NCBI GenBank assembly: GCA_051647245.1
Contig: JBOFDS010000012.1
Location: 276,414 to 340,413 of the forward strand
Direction of reading: 5' to 3'
Origin: Brevinema_A sp051647245
GTDB taxonomy: Bacteria > Spirochaetota > Brevinematia > Brevinematales > Brevinemataceae
Length of the DNA stretch: 64,000 bases
Shown here: positions 42,893 to 53,173 of the stretch, one piece after another
Layout of the letters: each line of letters opens with the position of its first letter
Position numbering within the stretch: the first letter of the stretch is position 1
The notes under the pieces: generated by a model
What the model saw: the letters and a program-made list of their open reading frames with translations, nothing else
Database searches by the model: none
What the model was told of the DNA's origin: nothing
Position numbers and translations under genes: made by a program

Positions 42893-44261
42893 AGTCGTTA
42901 ATTTGTTGTTTTTTTGCTTTAGAGTGGCTTTGGGAGATATTTTTGACATCATTAAACATCACAAATACCGCCAAAACCAAGAGAAGTAGTACACCAGCTT
43001 GCTCAATCCAGCCTATAGCTTTTTCAGCATAAGGTTTACCCTTAAAGATAGAACGAGCCGTTTGAAGAATAATGGCACCCCCATCCAAACCAGGAATAGG
43101 CATCATATTGAAAACGGCCAAGGCAATACTAAGCATAACCATAAATTGTGTAATCAGAGTAAGATCAAAAGTCTTCGCAATATCTCCCGTAATAGAAACT
43201 ATTCTTACTGGGCCTGAGAGATTCTTCTCAAGATTAACTTCACCAGAGAAAAGCTTCGTGATAGAAGAGATCATTTGGTCAACCATAGAACCAACATGCT
43301 GTGAGGCAAGAACAAGAGCGTCGATAGGATTCTTTGCTTTTTTCAAGACTTCTGTATAGAGGGGTACACCAGCACCAACACCCAAACGGAAAGTATTCTC
43401 AACTTTTTCCGGAGTAGCATTGATAGTAAGAAGTTTATTTGATCTTTCAATAACGATAGCCATCGTCTTGCCAAGAGCCACTTCATCATTGAGATCATGA
43501 AAAAAAGCGACATCTTTACCGTTGATCTTTTTGATGAGATCTCCAGCTTGAAGTCCTGCTTTTTCTGCTGGACTATTAGTTTGAACCATTGCTACAAGAG
43601 CATTCTGAACAGGATAAATCCCGATAATATCAAGCCCTGTATCTTTATTTTGAACCGCAGTTAACGTCAAAGTGTTGGTTTGATCATTTCGTACGTAAGT
43701 AATTTGCTTATCAAAACCAGAAGTAATTGCAATAGTTGCTGGAATTTGAGAGAAATGTGTAATCTCACGATCAGCAATTTTAATAATTCTATCACCGTTA
43801 CGGAGACCGGCTTCCCATGCAGGAGAGGTGATTTCCGGTTGATCTGAAGAAATAAGCACTTTTTGAGGAACAGCAATCTGGTTAGAAATTTGATTCTCAG
43901 AGTAGCCAACAGAGAACATGATCGTCATCACTAAGAACGCAAACAAAATATTAAACAAGCTTCCGCCAATGACAGTCAACAACCTCGCCCAAAGCGGACT
44001 ATTCATCAAAGAACGTGGGTCTGTGTCTTCTTCATTACTTTCTTCACCAAAGGCACAGTATCCGCCAAAAGGAAGACGGCCAATTTGGTAGTAGGTCTCA
44101 CCATATTGAAAACCCCAGATAGGTTTTCCCATTCCGATAGAAAAAATATCAACACGGATATTAGACCACTTAGCCATCAACAAGTGACCTGCTTCGTGGA
44201 CAGCGATTAAGATACTCAAAACCAAAATCGCTACTAAAATCCCAAAAAGATTTAATAACAT
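42891..44261 (-). CDS. rseP: RseP-type site-2 membrane metalloprotease
   Basis: A 456-residue intramembrane zinc protease. The HExxH motif is 'HEAGH' at about residues 22-26 and the third ligand lies in 'PIPGLDGGAII'. Two PDZ domains occupy about residues 130-280. Such proteases cleave anti-sigma factors or signal peptides. I chose ATG 44261 because GAGG stands six bases away; the ATG at 44267 directly touches that site. It is the last gene of a long minus-strand run. Confidence 0.92.
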   Translation of the reverse strand: MLLNLFGILVAILVLSILIAVHEAGHLLMAKWSNIRVDIFSIGMGKPIWGFQYGETYYQIGRLPFGGYCAFGEESNEEDTDPRSLMNSPLWARLLTVIGGSLFNILFAFLVMTIMFSVGYSENQISNQIAVPQKVLISSDQPEITSPAWEAGLRNGDRIIKIADREITHFSQIPATIAITSGFDKQITYVRNDQTNTLTLTAVQNKDTGLDIIGIYPVQNALVAMVQTNSPAEKAGLQAGDLIKKINGKDVAFFHDLNDEVALGKTMAIVIERSNKLLTINATPEKVENTFRLGVGAGVPLYTEVLKKAKNPIDALVLASQHVGSMVDQMISSITKLFSGEVNLEKNLSGPVRIVSITGDIAKTFDLTLITQFMVMLSIALAVFNMMPIPGLDGGAIILQTARSIFKGKPYAEKAIGWIEQAGVLLLLVLAVFVMFNDVKNISQSHSKAKKQQIND

Positions 44262-44273
44262 GAGCATCCTCGT

Positions 44274-45002
44274 TTAAATTTTTAGTTCGTCCATCCACAA
44301 GGTATTCATCGCCAATGCCGCTGCTACGGATACGTTGAAAGAATCAAGTTTTTTTGTAGACGGCAAAGCAACCTTATGTGTGCAAAGAGATTTGATCCCT
44401 TTACGAATCCCCTCTCTTTCCGAACCCATCACTAAGGCAGTCTTACCACTAGCGGATTGGAATTGGTAGATAGATTCTTTGGATTCCCCAGCTAAAGCAA
44501 GCACTTCAAAACCTTCAGCCTTAAGAGCTTCAATTTCGGTTTTGAGATTGTCAACATAAGCAAGAGGCATTTTGTAAATCGCACCAGCTGATGATTTGAT
44601 TGTTTGAGGAGTGATACGTGCAGAATTATCTTTCGGTAAAAGAATTAATTCACAACCAAGGAGCAAAGAAGAACGAAGGATAGCCCCTAAATTCCCTGTA
44701 TCCGTGATACCATCTAACAAAAGAACACGAGACATTGTAGCATAATCACGATCAAACTTCTGATCTTCAGTAACAATGTTGTCTGGAAGAACCATCTCAG
44801 CAGCAATACCTTGGTGTTTCTGCGTTCCTGCGACTTTATCCAGTTCTTTTTCAGACACAAAAGTCATGGAGATATTTTTCTCCCTCATCATGCGACGGAG
44901 TCCTGGATATTTATCAGCTTTTTCTGTATCAATCCAAGCTTGAGTGAGTTGAAGATTCTCGGTAAGAGCTTCTTCGATGGAATTTCTTCCGTATACAATC
45001 AT
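44274..45002 (-). CDS. rlmB: 23S rRNA (guanosine 2'-O) methyltransferase RlmB (TrmH family)
   Basis: A 242-residue SPOUT methyltransferase. The three motifs are clear: 'GITDTGNLGAILRSSLLLG', 'LVMGSEREGIRKG' and 'ALPSTKKLDSFNVSVAAALA'. An N-terminal substrate-binding domain starts 'MIVYGRNSIEEAL', typical of RlmB. AAAGG precedes the ATG. Confidence 0.9.
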   Translation of the reverse strand: MIVYGRNSIEEALTENLQLTQAWIDTEKADKYPGLRRMMREKNISMTFVSEKELDKVAGTQKHQGIAAEMVLPDNIVTEDQKFDRDYATMSRVLLLDGITDTGNLGAILRSSLLLGCELILLPKDNSARITPQTIKSSAGAIYKMPLAYVDNLKTEIEALKAEGFEVLALAGESKESIYQFQSASGKTALVMGSEREGIRKGIKSLCTHKVALPSTKKLDSFNVSVAAALAMNTLWMDELKI

Positions 45003-45023
45003 AGTAGTACCTTTAATTTTGTA

Positions 45024-46223
45024 TTATTTTACGAGATTTTCTGTTTCTAAGGCAATCATCAATTCTTCATTTGTTGGTACAACTAAAGTTTTGATTTTTG
45101 CATTTGGAGTGGAAAGATCTTTGAGTTCGCATAAAGTTTGAGCGTTGAGTTCTTGATCAATTTCAATACCGAGTTTGGAGAGGTTTTCTGTTACCATTCT
45201 TCTGATTGTAACATCATATTCACCAATTCCTGCGGTAAATACGATCGCATCAACATCACCATTCAATTCTAACAGATAAGCACCAATATGTTTTCTAATC
45301 GAATGCACAAACATCTTCATTGCTAACATAGCTCTTTCATTATTGTTATCGGCAGCCCCACGCACATCACGCATATCACTGGATACACCTGAGATACCTT
45401 TGAGACCACTTTCTTTGTTCATGATATTAGAAGCTTGTTCTGTGGTGAGATTTTCTTTTTCCATAAGAAAAAGCATCGCAGCAGGATCGATAGAACCACA
45501 ACGTGTTCCCATCATAAGACCTTCCAAAGGAGTGAATCCCATAGAAGTATCAACAGATTTGCCGCCTTTAACAGCTGTAATACTTGCTCCATTCCCGATA
45601 TGACAGATAATCAAATTAGTGTCTTTTGGGTCTTTTCCAAGGAATTCAGCCGCTTTTGGAGCAACATAAGAATAAGAACTTCCATGCATTCCATAGCGAC
45701 GGAGACTATATTTTTCGTAATATTCATAAGGAAGTGCGTAAAGATAAGAAACTGGATCCATTGTTTGGTGGAAAGCAGTATCAAATACCACTACTTGTGG
45801 TGTATTTGGAACAATATTCTGACAAGCTTTGATACCCATCAAATTAGCAGGGTTATGTAAAGGTGCTAAATTACAAAGTTCTTCAATATTTTTGACAACT
45901 TCTTCATTAACGAGAACAGGCTTACTGTAAATTTCTCCGCCATGCACAACACGATGTCCAATCGCATGAATATCTTCAAATGAAGACAAGATCGCGGCAT
46001 CACCAGACACTAAAGAATCAAAAACAACTTTCAAAGCTTCTTCATGATTTTTGAGTGGGGTTTCATAAGAAACTTTTGGAAAATCACCGTTGGAATAACC
46101 AACAATAGAATTTTCCAAACCGATTTTTTCAATCACACCTTTCGCAAGTACAGATTGGTTGGAAGTATCAAGTAATTGATACTTCAATGAGGAACTTCCT
46201 GCATTAAGCACTAAAACTTTCAT
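45024..46223 (-). CDS. ackA: Acetate kinase
   Basis: A 399-residue enzyme converting acetyl phosphate and ADP to acetate and ATP, the ATP-yielding step of fermentation. Signatures are 'LVLNAGSSSLKYQL' (residues 3-16), 'GHRVVHGGE', and 'HIGNGASITAV'. AAAAGGAT precedes the ATG. Pta is not in the window. It lies between metG and rlmB. Confidence 0.97.
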   Translation of the reverse strand: MKVLVLNAGSSSLKYQLLDTSNQSVLAKGVIEKIGLENSIVGYSNGDFPKVSYETPLKNHEEALKVVFDSLVSGDAAILSSFEDIHAIGHRVVHGGEIYSKPVLVNEEVVKNIEELCNLAPLHNPANLMGIKACQNIVPNTPQVVVFDTAFHQTMDPVSYLYALPYEYYEKYSLRRYGMHGSSYSYVAPKAAEFLGKDPKDTNLIICHIGNGASITAVKGGKSVDTSMGFTPLEGLMMGTRCGSIDPAAMLFLMEKENLTTEQASNIMNKESGLKGISGVSSDMRDVRGAADNNNERAMLAMKMFVHSIRKHIGAYLLELNGDVDAIVFTAGIGEYDVTIRRMVTENLSKLGIEIDQELNAQTLCELKDLSTPNAKIKTLVVPTNEELMIALETENLVK

Positions 46224-46243
46224 ATATCTATCCTTTTTTTTTA

Positions 46244-48298
46244 TTAACGAACACCAGCCCCTGTAGGGATGTCGCCTGGATCGACCAAGAATAATGATGA
46301 TTTATCTTCTGTGGATGCAGCTAAGAGCATACCTTCGGATAGCTCACCAGCTAATTTTGCTGGTTTTAAGTTAAAGACAATAACTATCTTTCTGCCAATC
46401 AATTCTTCTGGAGCAAAGAATTCTTTGATTCCAGCCATGATTTGGCGTTGTTCTTCACCAACTTTCACTTGCAATTTTAATAATTTTTTAGAATTTTCAG
46501 GAATTTCTGCAGAAATAATTTCAGCGACCCTGAGATCGATCTTCATAAAATCTTCGATAGTGATTTCTGGTTTAGATTCTTTAACGGGTTCTGTTTGCAT
46601 AACTTTTCTACCTGCTTGTTTGTTTAATTTTTCGATTTGTGCAGCGATCTCTTCATCTTCAATTTTTCTGAATAAAATTTCGGAAGGATTGAGTTTTTGA
46701 CCCTCTGCTAAAGAGGTATTCATAATAGTATCACGACGTTGATCTTTTAAGATGGAAGTTTGACCTAGCATTGCCCAAAGTTTTTCAGCGCTTTGAGGGA
46801 TAATAGCATAAGATCCAAACGCCAAAATTCTGAGTGTATTGAGACAAACATTCAACACCGTCGCCATGCGAGCTGGATCTGTTTTTTTGAGTTCCCAAGG
46901 TTTCATCTCATCAAAGTAACGATTCCCCTCACGACCAAGATCCATCATCAATTTACATGCCTCTCGGACACGGTAATTTTTGAAAGCATCAAATAATTCT
47001 GTTAATTTTTCGTCCAAAGCCTTGAAGTGCTCTAAATCACGTTCTGTGTAGTTTGCACTAGGAACGACTCCGCCTTCTTTATGACAAAATACAAACACTC
47101 TATTGACAAGATTTCCGTAGATGTTTGCAAGTTCGTCATTATTACGAGATTGGAAGAATGCCCATGTGAAATCGGCATCTTTAGATTCAGGAGCATTCGC
47201 CGCCAAAGCATAACGAATAGTATCTGCTGGAAAATCTTTCACAGCTTCATGTGCCCACACTGCCCAGTTTTTGGAGGTAGAAATTTTCTCGCCTTCCAAA
47301 TTGAGATATTCATTTGCAGGAATATCATAAGGCATGATCCAATTATCTGATTCTTTTTGACCCATCAAAAGAGAAGGCCAAATCACCGCATGGAAAGGAA
47401 TATTATCTTTTCCGATGAAATGAATCATTTTTGTGTTGTTATTTTGCCAGTAATCTTTCCAAAGATCTGGTTGACCTTGTTTTTCAGCCCACTCTACCGT
47501 AGAAGAAATATAACCAATAGGTGCATCAAACCAAACATAAAGTACCTTGTCTTGAGCTTCTGGATCATCCAAAGGCACAGGAATTCCCCAATTTAAGCTA
47601 CGAGTGATCGCTCTTTCATGAAGTCCTTCTGTTCTGATCCAACCAAGTATAAAATTGGTAACATTATCTTTCCAGTCGTTTTTGCTTTCAAGCCAAGTCA
47701 CGAGATTTTGTTCAAAATCCTGCAAACGGAGGTACCAATGCTTTGCAGTGCGGATCACAGGCTTTGATCCTGAGAGCACAGAACGCGGGTCTTTGAGTTC
47801 AAAAGGAGTGAGGAGTGTGCCACATTTATCACATTGATCTCCACGAGCACCTTCGTCTCCACATTTTGGACAAGTTCCCTCTACATAACGGTCTGGAAGA
47901 AATTTTTCTGATTGTTCATCATAAAATTGCTCTTCTTCTTTGACCATGATGTGTTCGTTATCTAATAAATTCAAGAAAAATTCTTGCGATAATTGTGCAT
48001 GTTTTGGGCGCGCTGTGCCTGAGAAATTATCAAATTCAATCTGAAAATCATCAAAAGCTTGTTTGATCTGTTCATGATAACGATCCACAACCTCTCTAGG
48101 AGTGATCCCTTCAGATTCAGCACGGATAGTAATAGGCACCCCGTGCTCGTCCGTACCACAAATATAAAGGACATCGTCACCATTGAGGCGACGAGATTTG
48201 ACAAATATATCAGCAGGCAAGTAAGCACCAGCTAAGTGCCCCAAATGTAAGGGACCATTGGCATAAGGTAAAGCAGAAGTAACTAAATAGCGTTCCAT
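46244..48298 (-). CDS. metG: Methionine-tRNA ligase
   Basis: A 684-residue class I synthetase with HIGH as 'PLHLGHL' near residue 17 and KMSKS as 'KISTSKN' near residue 335. The zinc knuckle 'CPKCGDEGARGDQCDKCG' lies near 142-160 (four-cysteine type). A C-terminal tRNA-binding domain (from about residue 580, 'IDLRVAEIISAE') is fused. AAGGAAT precedes the ATG. Confidence 0.97.
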   Translation of the reverse strand: MERYLVTSALPYANGPLHLGHLAGAYLPADIFVKSRRLNGDDVLYICGTDEHGVPITIRAESEGITPREVVDRYHEQIKQAFDDFQIEFDNFSGTARPKHAQLSQEFFLNLLDNEHIMVKEEEQFYDEQSEKFLPDRYVEGTCPKCGDEGARGDQCDKCGTLLTPFELKDPRSVLSGSKPVIRTAKHWYLRLQDFEQNLVTWLESKNDWKDNVTNFILGWIRTEGLHERAITRSLNWGIPVPLDDPEAQDKVLYVWFDAPIGYISSTVEWAEKQGQPDLWKDYWQNNNTKMIHFIGKDNIPFHAVIWPSLLMGQKESDNWIMPYDIPANEYLNLEGEKISTSKNWAVWAHEAVKDFPADTIRYALAANAPESKDADFTWAFFQSRNNDELANIYGNLVNRVFVFCHKEGGVVPSANYTERDLEHFKALDEKLTELFDAFKNYRVREACKLMMDLGREGNRYFDEMKPWELKKTDPARMATVLNVCLNTLRILAFGSYAIIPQSAEKLWAMLGQTSILKDQRRDTIMNTSLAEGQKLNPSEILFRKIEDEEIAAQIEKLNKQAGRKVMQTEPVKESKPEITIEDFMKIDLRVAEIISAEIPENSKKLLKLQVKVGEEQRQIMAGIKEFFAPEELIGRKIVIVFNLKPAKLAGELSEGMLLAASTEDKSSLFLVDPGDIPTGAGVR

Positions 48299-48309
48299 AT
48301 TAATATTCC

Positions 48310-48636
48310 TTAAGATCTTTCGGTATGTTCGGATACAAACTCATAAATAGTGAGAAATACCCACGTACCTAAAAGCAATGCGATAAAATTGATGTCGAGC
48401 TTGTTCACAAGAAGGTAACTGAAATAAGGAATTTCAAGCAAAAATCTCAATATAGGGATCTTGAAGAAAAGATCAAAAACATAGCCACCAATCACTGCAC
48501 CAGCAATACCAACAAGCATTGCTACTTTAGCACCGCCAAAGATATTTTTATAAATTAATTTCGCATAAATAATTCCAATGAGTGCACCTGCGATAAAAGT
48601 CACTAACATTGATAGAAAAAAAGTTCCGATTTCCAT
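48310..48636 (-). CDS. Small membrane protein
   Basis: A 108-residue protein with three or four membrane segments. Not recognised. Its ATG overlaps the stop of the upstream DUF2723 gene (TAATG) and a GAAGG ribosome site precedes it, so the two are coupled. Confidence 0.6.
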   Translation of the reverse strand: MEIGTFFLSMLVTFIAGALIGIIYAKLIYKNIFGGAKVAMLVGIAGAVIGGYVFDLFFKIPILRFLLEIPYFSYLLVNKLDINFIALLLGTWVFLTIYEFVSEHTERS

Positions 48637-50312
48637 TATTCACCTTCTTTTTTTTGTTTGAATTTGAAAGAGCCGTCTGCAATATCAAAAATCCATTGAT
48701 ATGCGAAGCTAATAAAAAAGACATAAACTAAAAATTGTTGTATAAAAAACACTTCTTGTGTTTCGAGGGATCTAGGGTTGACTTCAAAATTTATAAAGTC
48801 AATAATACTCCAGAAATAAATAAAAGACGCTAACAAGAAATAAGTTGCTTGAACCGTGTCGCGTTTCACAAAGTAATAAACCCCAAACAGTCCCAAGATA
48901 ACATTGACCCACCCAAATTGACCAACATGGTATTGCACAAGTGCCCATAATTGTCCAAGAATATTCGAATAGTCATCACTTCCGACAGGGTATTGCTTAC
49001 GGAGCATGTGGTTGACAAGGATATCTATCGTCTGCGTATCACCCCAAGAGAGAGGTTTTGGTTCTACGAGAGGAGCAATAGCTTTTGCCCTGATCCACAT
49101 GTAAAGGTAGATAGAAATTGCAAAGACTAAGAGCCACATAGCACCAGTCAAAATAATCATAAAATGATCTACCCAATTTTCCGTAGAATTTTTGAAGAGA
49201 TCTTTTTTGTTTGTTACTTGATAAATAGACATAGCAAGCAAAGGGGCAACAATAAAAATACCAGCACCACCAAGTAACATTAAAGCATATCCAACCATTG
49301 CTATAAGAGCAACCCAAAAAATCACGTGAAGTATTTGAGCATTTTGTTGGGAAATTTTTGATAATTTTTCATATTTATAGAGAGTGTTTTGACAAGTCGC
49401 AAAGGTCAACCAAATCGGCACACACAAAATCGCCGTCAATACAAATGGCACATGCTGAGGAAAAATTAATCGATACTCACCTGGAATCAGATTTGGAAAG
49501 AGCATATAAGGTTTTATCGCTGAGATCACGAGCAAAACTAAGGCAATACCACCCATCACCAAAAATAAGATAAGAGGTATTTTTCGAGCTTCGAGCTGTT
49601 CGAAGAGTTCTTTATTTTTAAAGGTAAGAATTAAATATAAAATCGGGAAAAGCATCAACGCCCACGCAATAATATACCAAACAGGAATCTGGTGATTCGT
49701 GATGGAAAGCCCCATCATAAACGCCAATAGCAAAGTCAATCTCGGAGCCAACCAAAATTGATTTTGTTCCTCACGATAGCTCATCACTTCTTCATACCAA
49801 AGAATCATAATAAAAAATAACACAGAGCTAAGCGCTGCATTCAACGCATAAACTTCTGCCATAATTGCTTGAGACCAATGAGCTTTGGAGAAAGCAAACA
49901 CGAGTGAAGCCGCAATAGCAGGAATATGCACAGAAAAAGAAAAGCTCGTAATATTTCTATTGAATCCTAATAATTTCACCATAGATAAATAGGCAAACAA
50001 AACAGCCACAGCAGCGGAGACACCTGAAAAAATATTCATTTTGTAGCCAATATCTGGAAAACGAAGAAATGTAAAAAGCTTCCCTATAATGCCATAAAGA
50101 GGAAATCCAGGAGGATGACTCGCACCCATATTATAAACCGTGGTAATCAATTCACCGGAATCGCCTGCCGTTACAGAAGGATTAAAGGTTCTGAAGTAGA
50201 CACCAAGAGACAAAAGAAATATCGCTAGAGCAAGAAAAACATCTAGCCTTTGTAAAAGATAAGGCTTATAGGAATTGGGATAAAGTCGGTCAAATAAAGA
50301 AACTTTCTGCAC
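48636..50312 (-). CDS. DUF2723 family multi-pass membrane protein
   Basis: A 558-residue protein with about 12 membrane segments. The DUF2723 motif 'NPSVTAGDSGELITTVYNMGASHPPGFP' lies near residue 45 onward, with the acidic pair expected of a lipid-linked-sugar glycosyltransferase of the GT-C type. The substrate is unknown. I take GTG 50312 as start, since GAGG stands six bases away; the in-frame ATG at 50324 has no ribosome site. Confidence 0.82.
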   Translation of the reverse strand: MQKVSLFDRLYPNSYKPYLLQRLDVFLALAIFLLSLGVYFRTFNPSVTAGDSGELITTVYNMGASHPPGFPLYGIIGKLFTFLRFPDIGYKMNIFSGVSAAVAVLFAYLSMVKLLGFNRNITSFSFSVHIPAIAASLVFAFSKAHWSQAIMAEVYALNAALSSVLFFIMILWYEEVMSYREEQNQFWLAPRLTLLLAFMMGLSITNHQIPVWYIIAWALMLFPILYLILTFKNKELFEQLEARKIPLILFLVMGGIALVLLVISAIKPYMLFPNLIPGEYRLIFPQHVPFVLTAILCVPIWLTFATCQNTLYKYEKLSKISQQNAQILHVIFWVALIAMVGYALMLLGGAGIFIVAPLLAMSIYQVTNKKDLFKNSTENWVDHFMIILTGAMWLLVFAISIYLYMWIRAKAIAPLVEPKPLSWGDTQTIDILVNHMLRKQYPVGSDDYSNILGQLWALVQYHVGQFGWVNVILGLFGVYYFVKRDTVQATYFLLASFIYFWSIIDFINFEVNPRSLETQEVFFIQQFLVYVFFISFAYQWIFDIADGSFKFKQKKEGE

Positions 50313-50404
50313 TGCAAACCTCATATAATTAAAATAATAGTCGTATCATATTATAAGATTTTTAGCTAGAAATTGCAAATATAACCAGCAAAAACAACAA
50401 AAAA

Positions 50405-50429
50405 AACTCTCCCTAAAATAGGGAGAGTT
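50405..50429 (-). terminator. Intrinsic terminator of greA
   Basis: AACTCTCCCT (50405-50414) pairs with AGGGAGAGTT (50420-50429) around a five-base loop; on the minus strand it is followed by a T run. Confidence 0.85.
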
Positions 50430-50435
50430 AATTTT

Positions 50436-53135
50436 TTAGAAATCAGCTAATTCAATTTTGAGGATGGTAAAGTTTTTCACTTCTCCATTAAATTCAAAAC
50501 GAACTTTATCACCAACTTTTTTGTCCAGCAAAGTATGTCCAAGTGGTGAGTGGTAGGAAATGATTCCCTTATCGAAGTTCACGGACCATGGATCTAAGAT
50601 TTGGAAGGCAGATTCACCCTCTTTCTCTTCACTCATAGTCACTCTTGTACCTACATCGACTTTTGTTGTATCAACTTCGTCTTTGTCGATAATTTTTGCT
50701 TGAGCTAGATCACTTTCAAGTTTTGATACAGCCGCTTTAAGTTGATCTTGTTTTTCAAGAGCAGCTTTATATTCGGAGTTTTCTCTAAGATCTCCTTTTT
50801 CCATCGCTTCACCAATCGCAGCAGAGTTTGCTGGGATTTCTACGTTAACAAGTGTTTCCAAATCACGACGTTTTTGATCGTAAGACGCCTTCATCACGAG
50901 GAATGGGTGTCTTGTTACAATGATAGTTGCTTTTGGATTTTCCACTTTGAGTTGTGGGTAACGTTGGTTGAGAGCATCAAGATATTTCTCTTTTTGTGTC
51001 TTGTCAAGAGTAATAATAGAGTTCAAGAGAGCAAAGAGAGATTGAGCTGTTCTATTATCAGCCTCAGCGATGACATCACCAAGGAGATCTTTTTTGAACA
51101 AGAACTCTTCAATCTGAGATAAAAGTTTTTTGTTTTTTCCGAGAGCGGTTTTGATGCCAATTTCGGAATTAAGAATATCAAGCAAGGTCAACATACGGAG
51201 TACCAATTCTTCAGTTTTGATACTTCCTGTAAGATCTTCTTTCATATCATCAAGAACATGACGTGCAACCCAAACAAAGAATTCAGCTTTTTCTTGGAAA
51301 TGTGTCAAGACATAAGTAAAGATACTGTTGATATTTTCCCAAGAATCATGTCCCACAAGCTCTTGAAGCATGAAATTATGATTTTTAGCCAATGGGGTTT
51401 TGAGCATAAGATCTGTGTATAAAGATGCCCATGTGGATTGTTTTTGAATATAATGAAGTAATGCTTTTTGAAGATCTGCGTCGAGCCCCATGTAGAAGTC
51501 CATAAGATTTTTGATACCATTTAAGAGACCTGCGTCAACAAGAACGGTATCAGCATCGTCCATTTTCGCAACTTTTAACAAGAGATAAGCTGTTAATTTT
51601 TTCTCAGCAGTTTCGTTGGAAGAATGGAGAACATCTACAAAGTATTCTTTGATCGCTTTGGAAAGCTCTACGTTAATATCGCCACCTCTACCCACAAAGT
51701 TCAAAGCAACAGAGACTTTATTATCGAAACTTGTAGTTTTCTTGAAACGACTGATCAATTCTTCAACAACAGATCGTTCTGTGTCACGAAGTTCTATCAT
51801 ATTACGTTTCACAAGACTTGGAACGATGGTGTTGGAAGACTCCATAGATTTTTTCGCGAGAAGCCACCAACGAGTCCACTCTTTATCTGTTAATAATTCA
51901 GGAACAATAATTTCTTTCAATTCTTTTGAAGAAATCTCTTCGATTTCTTTACTACGCATGACAAGCTCAATAAGTCTCAATGGTTCTTTTGAAAGCATTT
52001 CGTTGAGTTCATCAGCTCTTTGTGTTTTCCACAAGATGAGGTGATTTTCATCGAGAACGGTCAACGCTCTAAGTGCAATAGTCAAGCTCATTTCGTGCGC
52101 TTTTTTATTTTCAAAGTCTACAACCACACGCTCTTTTTCGATCAATTTTACTTGACCTAAGCCCCAACTTTTGTGATTGACAAAAGCACCTTCATCGAAC
52201 GCAATATGTGTTTCAAAGAAACGAATCGCCTCACGGTAAGGTTTCCAACTTTGTCCCACAGCAGAAGCTTTGAGATAGTGTTCAAGCTGTTGGTGATCTT
52301 TATAGATTTCTCTATAACAATCTTCAATAGCTTTACGGTATGTTTTTTCGGAAGGATGCAAACCAACGCAGAACTTCACAAGAGGAAGGACGAGTTTGTA
52401 TTTTTCTTCTTTAAGTAAATTTTTCGCAACATTATTAAAGACAAGGGCAGCAACATATTCATCACTTGCCGCTTCACGAATTTTCTTCGCAATAGCAATG
52501 ATGAGTTTGGTATCTTCAGGATAGAGAGCAACAATCTTATTCCAAATATCCTCAATCATTTTGAGGTTACGCATGGAGATGAAACGCTCAATCGCAAGAC
52601 GGTAGTAGAACATCGCCAAGTCGGTGTCTTCTTTTTCGTAGTATTCACCGAGGAATTTTGCATTCGCAGCATCGGAGCTATCAATAAGCACCAAACGCTT
52701 TTTCACTGCAAAGAGTGCTTCTTGATCGTCTTTTTCTTGATAAATTTGTTCTAAAGTTCTGAGTGCGTATTTATGCTCACGGAAAACTAAGATTTTTTCA
52801 CACAAAAATTCGACAACTTTGGTCTTTTGAACTTCCAAAAAGCTTTTAATCAAAAGAGGGAGATAGGAATCATCCATTGCAGATTCTTGTAAAGAAATAG
52901 CACCGACAATATACAACGCCATCACACTGTTGCTAGCTTCCTTAAGATGTTCACGACATAAAGTTCTAAGCTCGTCAAGGAATTCTCCTTTTACAGCTGT
53001 TTCAATATAAGAATCAAGTTCGACAAAATTTTTCACGCTGAAAGCATCTAGAGGAGTATTAGTCCATTTTTCTTCGTTTAATTTTCCTTGAATATCTCCA
53101 AGAAACTCTTCTTTTTTAGAAATTCGTTCTGACAT
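50436..53135 (-). CDS. greA: Transcription elongation factor GreA, spirochaete long form
   Basis: An 899-residue protein. The C-terminal 160 residues are GreA: coiled coil with 'AAIGEAMEKGDLRENSEYKAALE' near 765-790 and the FKBP-like domain with 'SPLGHTLLDKKVGDKVRFEFNG' near the end. GreA rescues stalled RNA polymerase by stimulating transcript cleavage. The first 720 residues are helical, TPR-like, and of unknown role; Borrelia and Treponema GreA have the same extension. GGAGGG precedes the ATG. Confidence 0.93.
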   Translation of the reverse strand: MSERISKKEEFLGDIQGKLNEEKWTNTPLDAFSVKNFVELDSYIETAVKGEFLDELRTLCREHLKEASNSVMALYIVGAISLQESAMDDSYLPLLIKSFLEVQKTKVVEFLCEKILVFREHKYALRTLEQIYQEKDDQEALFAVKKRLVLIDSSDAANAKFLGEYYEKEDTDLAMFYYRLAIERFISMRNLKMIEDIWNKIVALYPEDTKLIIAIAKKIREAASDEYVAALVFNNVAKNLLKEEKYKLVLPLVKFCVGLHPSEKTYRKAIEDCYREIYKDHQQLEHYLKASAVGQSWKPYREAIRFFETHIAFDEGAFVNHKSWGLGQVKLIEKERVVVDFENKKAHEMSLTIALRALTVLDENHLILWKTQRADELNEMLSKEPLRLIELVMRSKEIEEISSKELKEIIVPELLTDKEWTRWWLLAKKSMESSNTIVPSLVKRNMIELRDTERSVVEELISRFKKTTSFDNKVSVALNFVGRGGDINVELSKAIKEYFVDVLHSSNETAEKKLTAYLLLKVAKMDDADTVLVDAGLLNGIKNLMDFYMGLDADLQKALLHYIQKQSTWASLYTDLMLKTPLAKNHNFMLQELVGHDSWENINSIFTYVLTHFQEKAEFFVWVARHVLDDMKEDLTGSIKTEELVLRMLTLLDILNSEIGIKTALGKNKKLLSQIEEFLFKKDLLGDVIAEADNRTAQSLFALLNSIITLDKTQKEKYLDALNQRYPQLKVENPKATIIVTRHPFLVMKASYDQKRRDLETLVNVEIPANSAAIGEAMEKGDLRENSEYKAALEKQDQLKAAVSKLESDLAQAKIIDKDEVDTTKVDVGTRVTMSEEKEGESAFQILDPWSVNFDKGIISYHSPLGHTLLDKKVGDKVRFEFNGEVKNFTILKIELADF

Positions 53136-53173
53136 TTCGAGTTGCCCTCCACAGGCTTATTTTATATTACTTT

